DNA of 15,612 nucleotides from Candidatus Coatesiibacteriota bacterium (GTDB taxonomy: Bacteria > RBG-13-66-14). Made by a program: the position numbers and the translations under genes. Shown here piece after piece: positions 15,533-15,612 of this stretch (within the stretch, counting starts at the first letter, position 1; the number at the start of each line of letters is the position of its first letter). Where the stretch lies: assembly GCA_014728185.1 (NCBI GenBank), contig WJMB01000295.1, positions 1 to 15,612 of the forward strand. Direction: 5' to 3'. Below the pieces are notes generated by a model. That model did no database searches and was not told the DNA's origin. It worked only from the letters and a program-made list of their open reading frames with translations.

Positions 15533-15612
15533 TACATGACAATGACGAAGAAAGAGCAGACTCTTGTCTTCAAAAACCAGTGCTTACTCGTTATATATGC
15601 ATGCAATTAGGC

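Larger units (their letters stand above)
15152..15612. other. Gene-free 461-base upstream region
   Basis: This is the leader and promoter region of the TPR gene, plus sequence of unknown role. It is AT-richer than the genes, especially from 15340 on. Besides the promoter and the tandem repeat listed separately, there is a hairpin at 15547-15571 (GAAGA AAGAG, loop CAGA, CTCTT, one bulged G, TCTTC). No credible coding region on either strand was found. Any gene continuing beyond the right edge would lie outside the window. Confidence 0.6.

Overview
The window looks like a chromosomal segment of a GC-rich, double-membraned (diderm) bacterium. Every gene I can support lies on the minus strand, so the reading order runs from right to left. 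The diderm assignment rests on three signal-peptide-bearing outer-membrane beta-barrel proteins, a TolC-family efflux channel and an RseC-type membrane protein. The coding regions are very GC-rich and have few stops in any frame, which produces many long spurious antisense reading frames. The large surface protein at the left edge has family signatures I associate with FCB-group and candidate-phylum bacteria, so an uncultured lineage is likely. I cannot name the taxon from the sequence alone.

Right-hand block (15612 to 11034). A gene-free 461-base leader carries five tandem copies of a 14-base unit and a near-ideal extended -10 promoter. After it come a large secreted TPR-repeat protein (868 aa) and an outer-membrane beta-barrel protein (504 aa). 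These two are translationally coupled through a GTGA overlap. The pairing suggests an envelope or export function that I cannot define further.

Central block (11012 to 7411). A sigma70-like promoter precedes a ResB-like gene and a CcsA/ResC-like gene joined by an ATGA overlap. Together they encode a System II cytochrome c biogenesis (haem export and ligation) complex. The ResB has an unusual Pro/Glu/Ser/Thr-rich insertion, and the CcsA has a long extracytoplasmic N-terminal domain. Next is a 727-base gene-free region with one copy of a complex palindromic repeat.

Left block (6683 to 2632). The order is a TolC-family protein, pyrF (orotidine-5'-phosphate decarboxylase, TTG start, overlapping the tolC-like gene by 8 bases), a beta-barrel protein of unknown function, and rseC. 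A GC-rich hairpin follows rseC. The second copy of the palindromic repeat lies in the 330-base gap before the last gene, a large surface/outer-membrane protein that runs off the left edge of the window.

The most unusual features are the two nested palindromes, which share exactly conserved 18-base arms but have diverged, self-complementary outer arms. The coupled TPR/beta-barrel pair and the tandem repeat upstream of its promoter are also notable. I did not find a complete, clearly novel multi-gene system.
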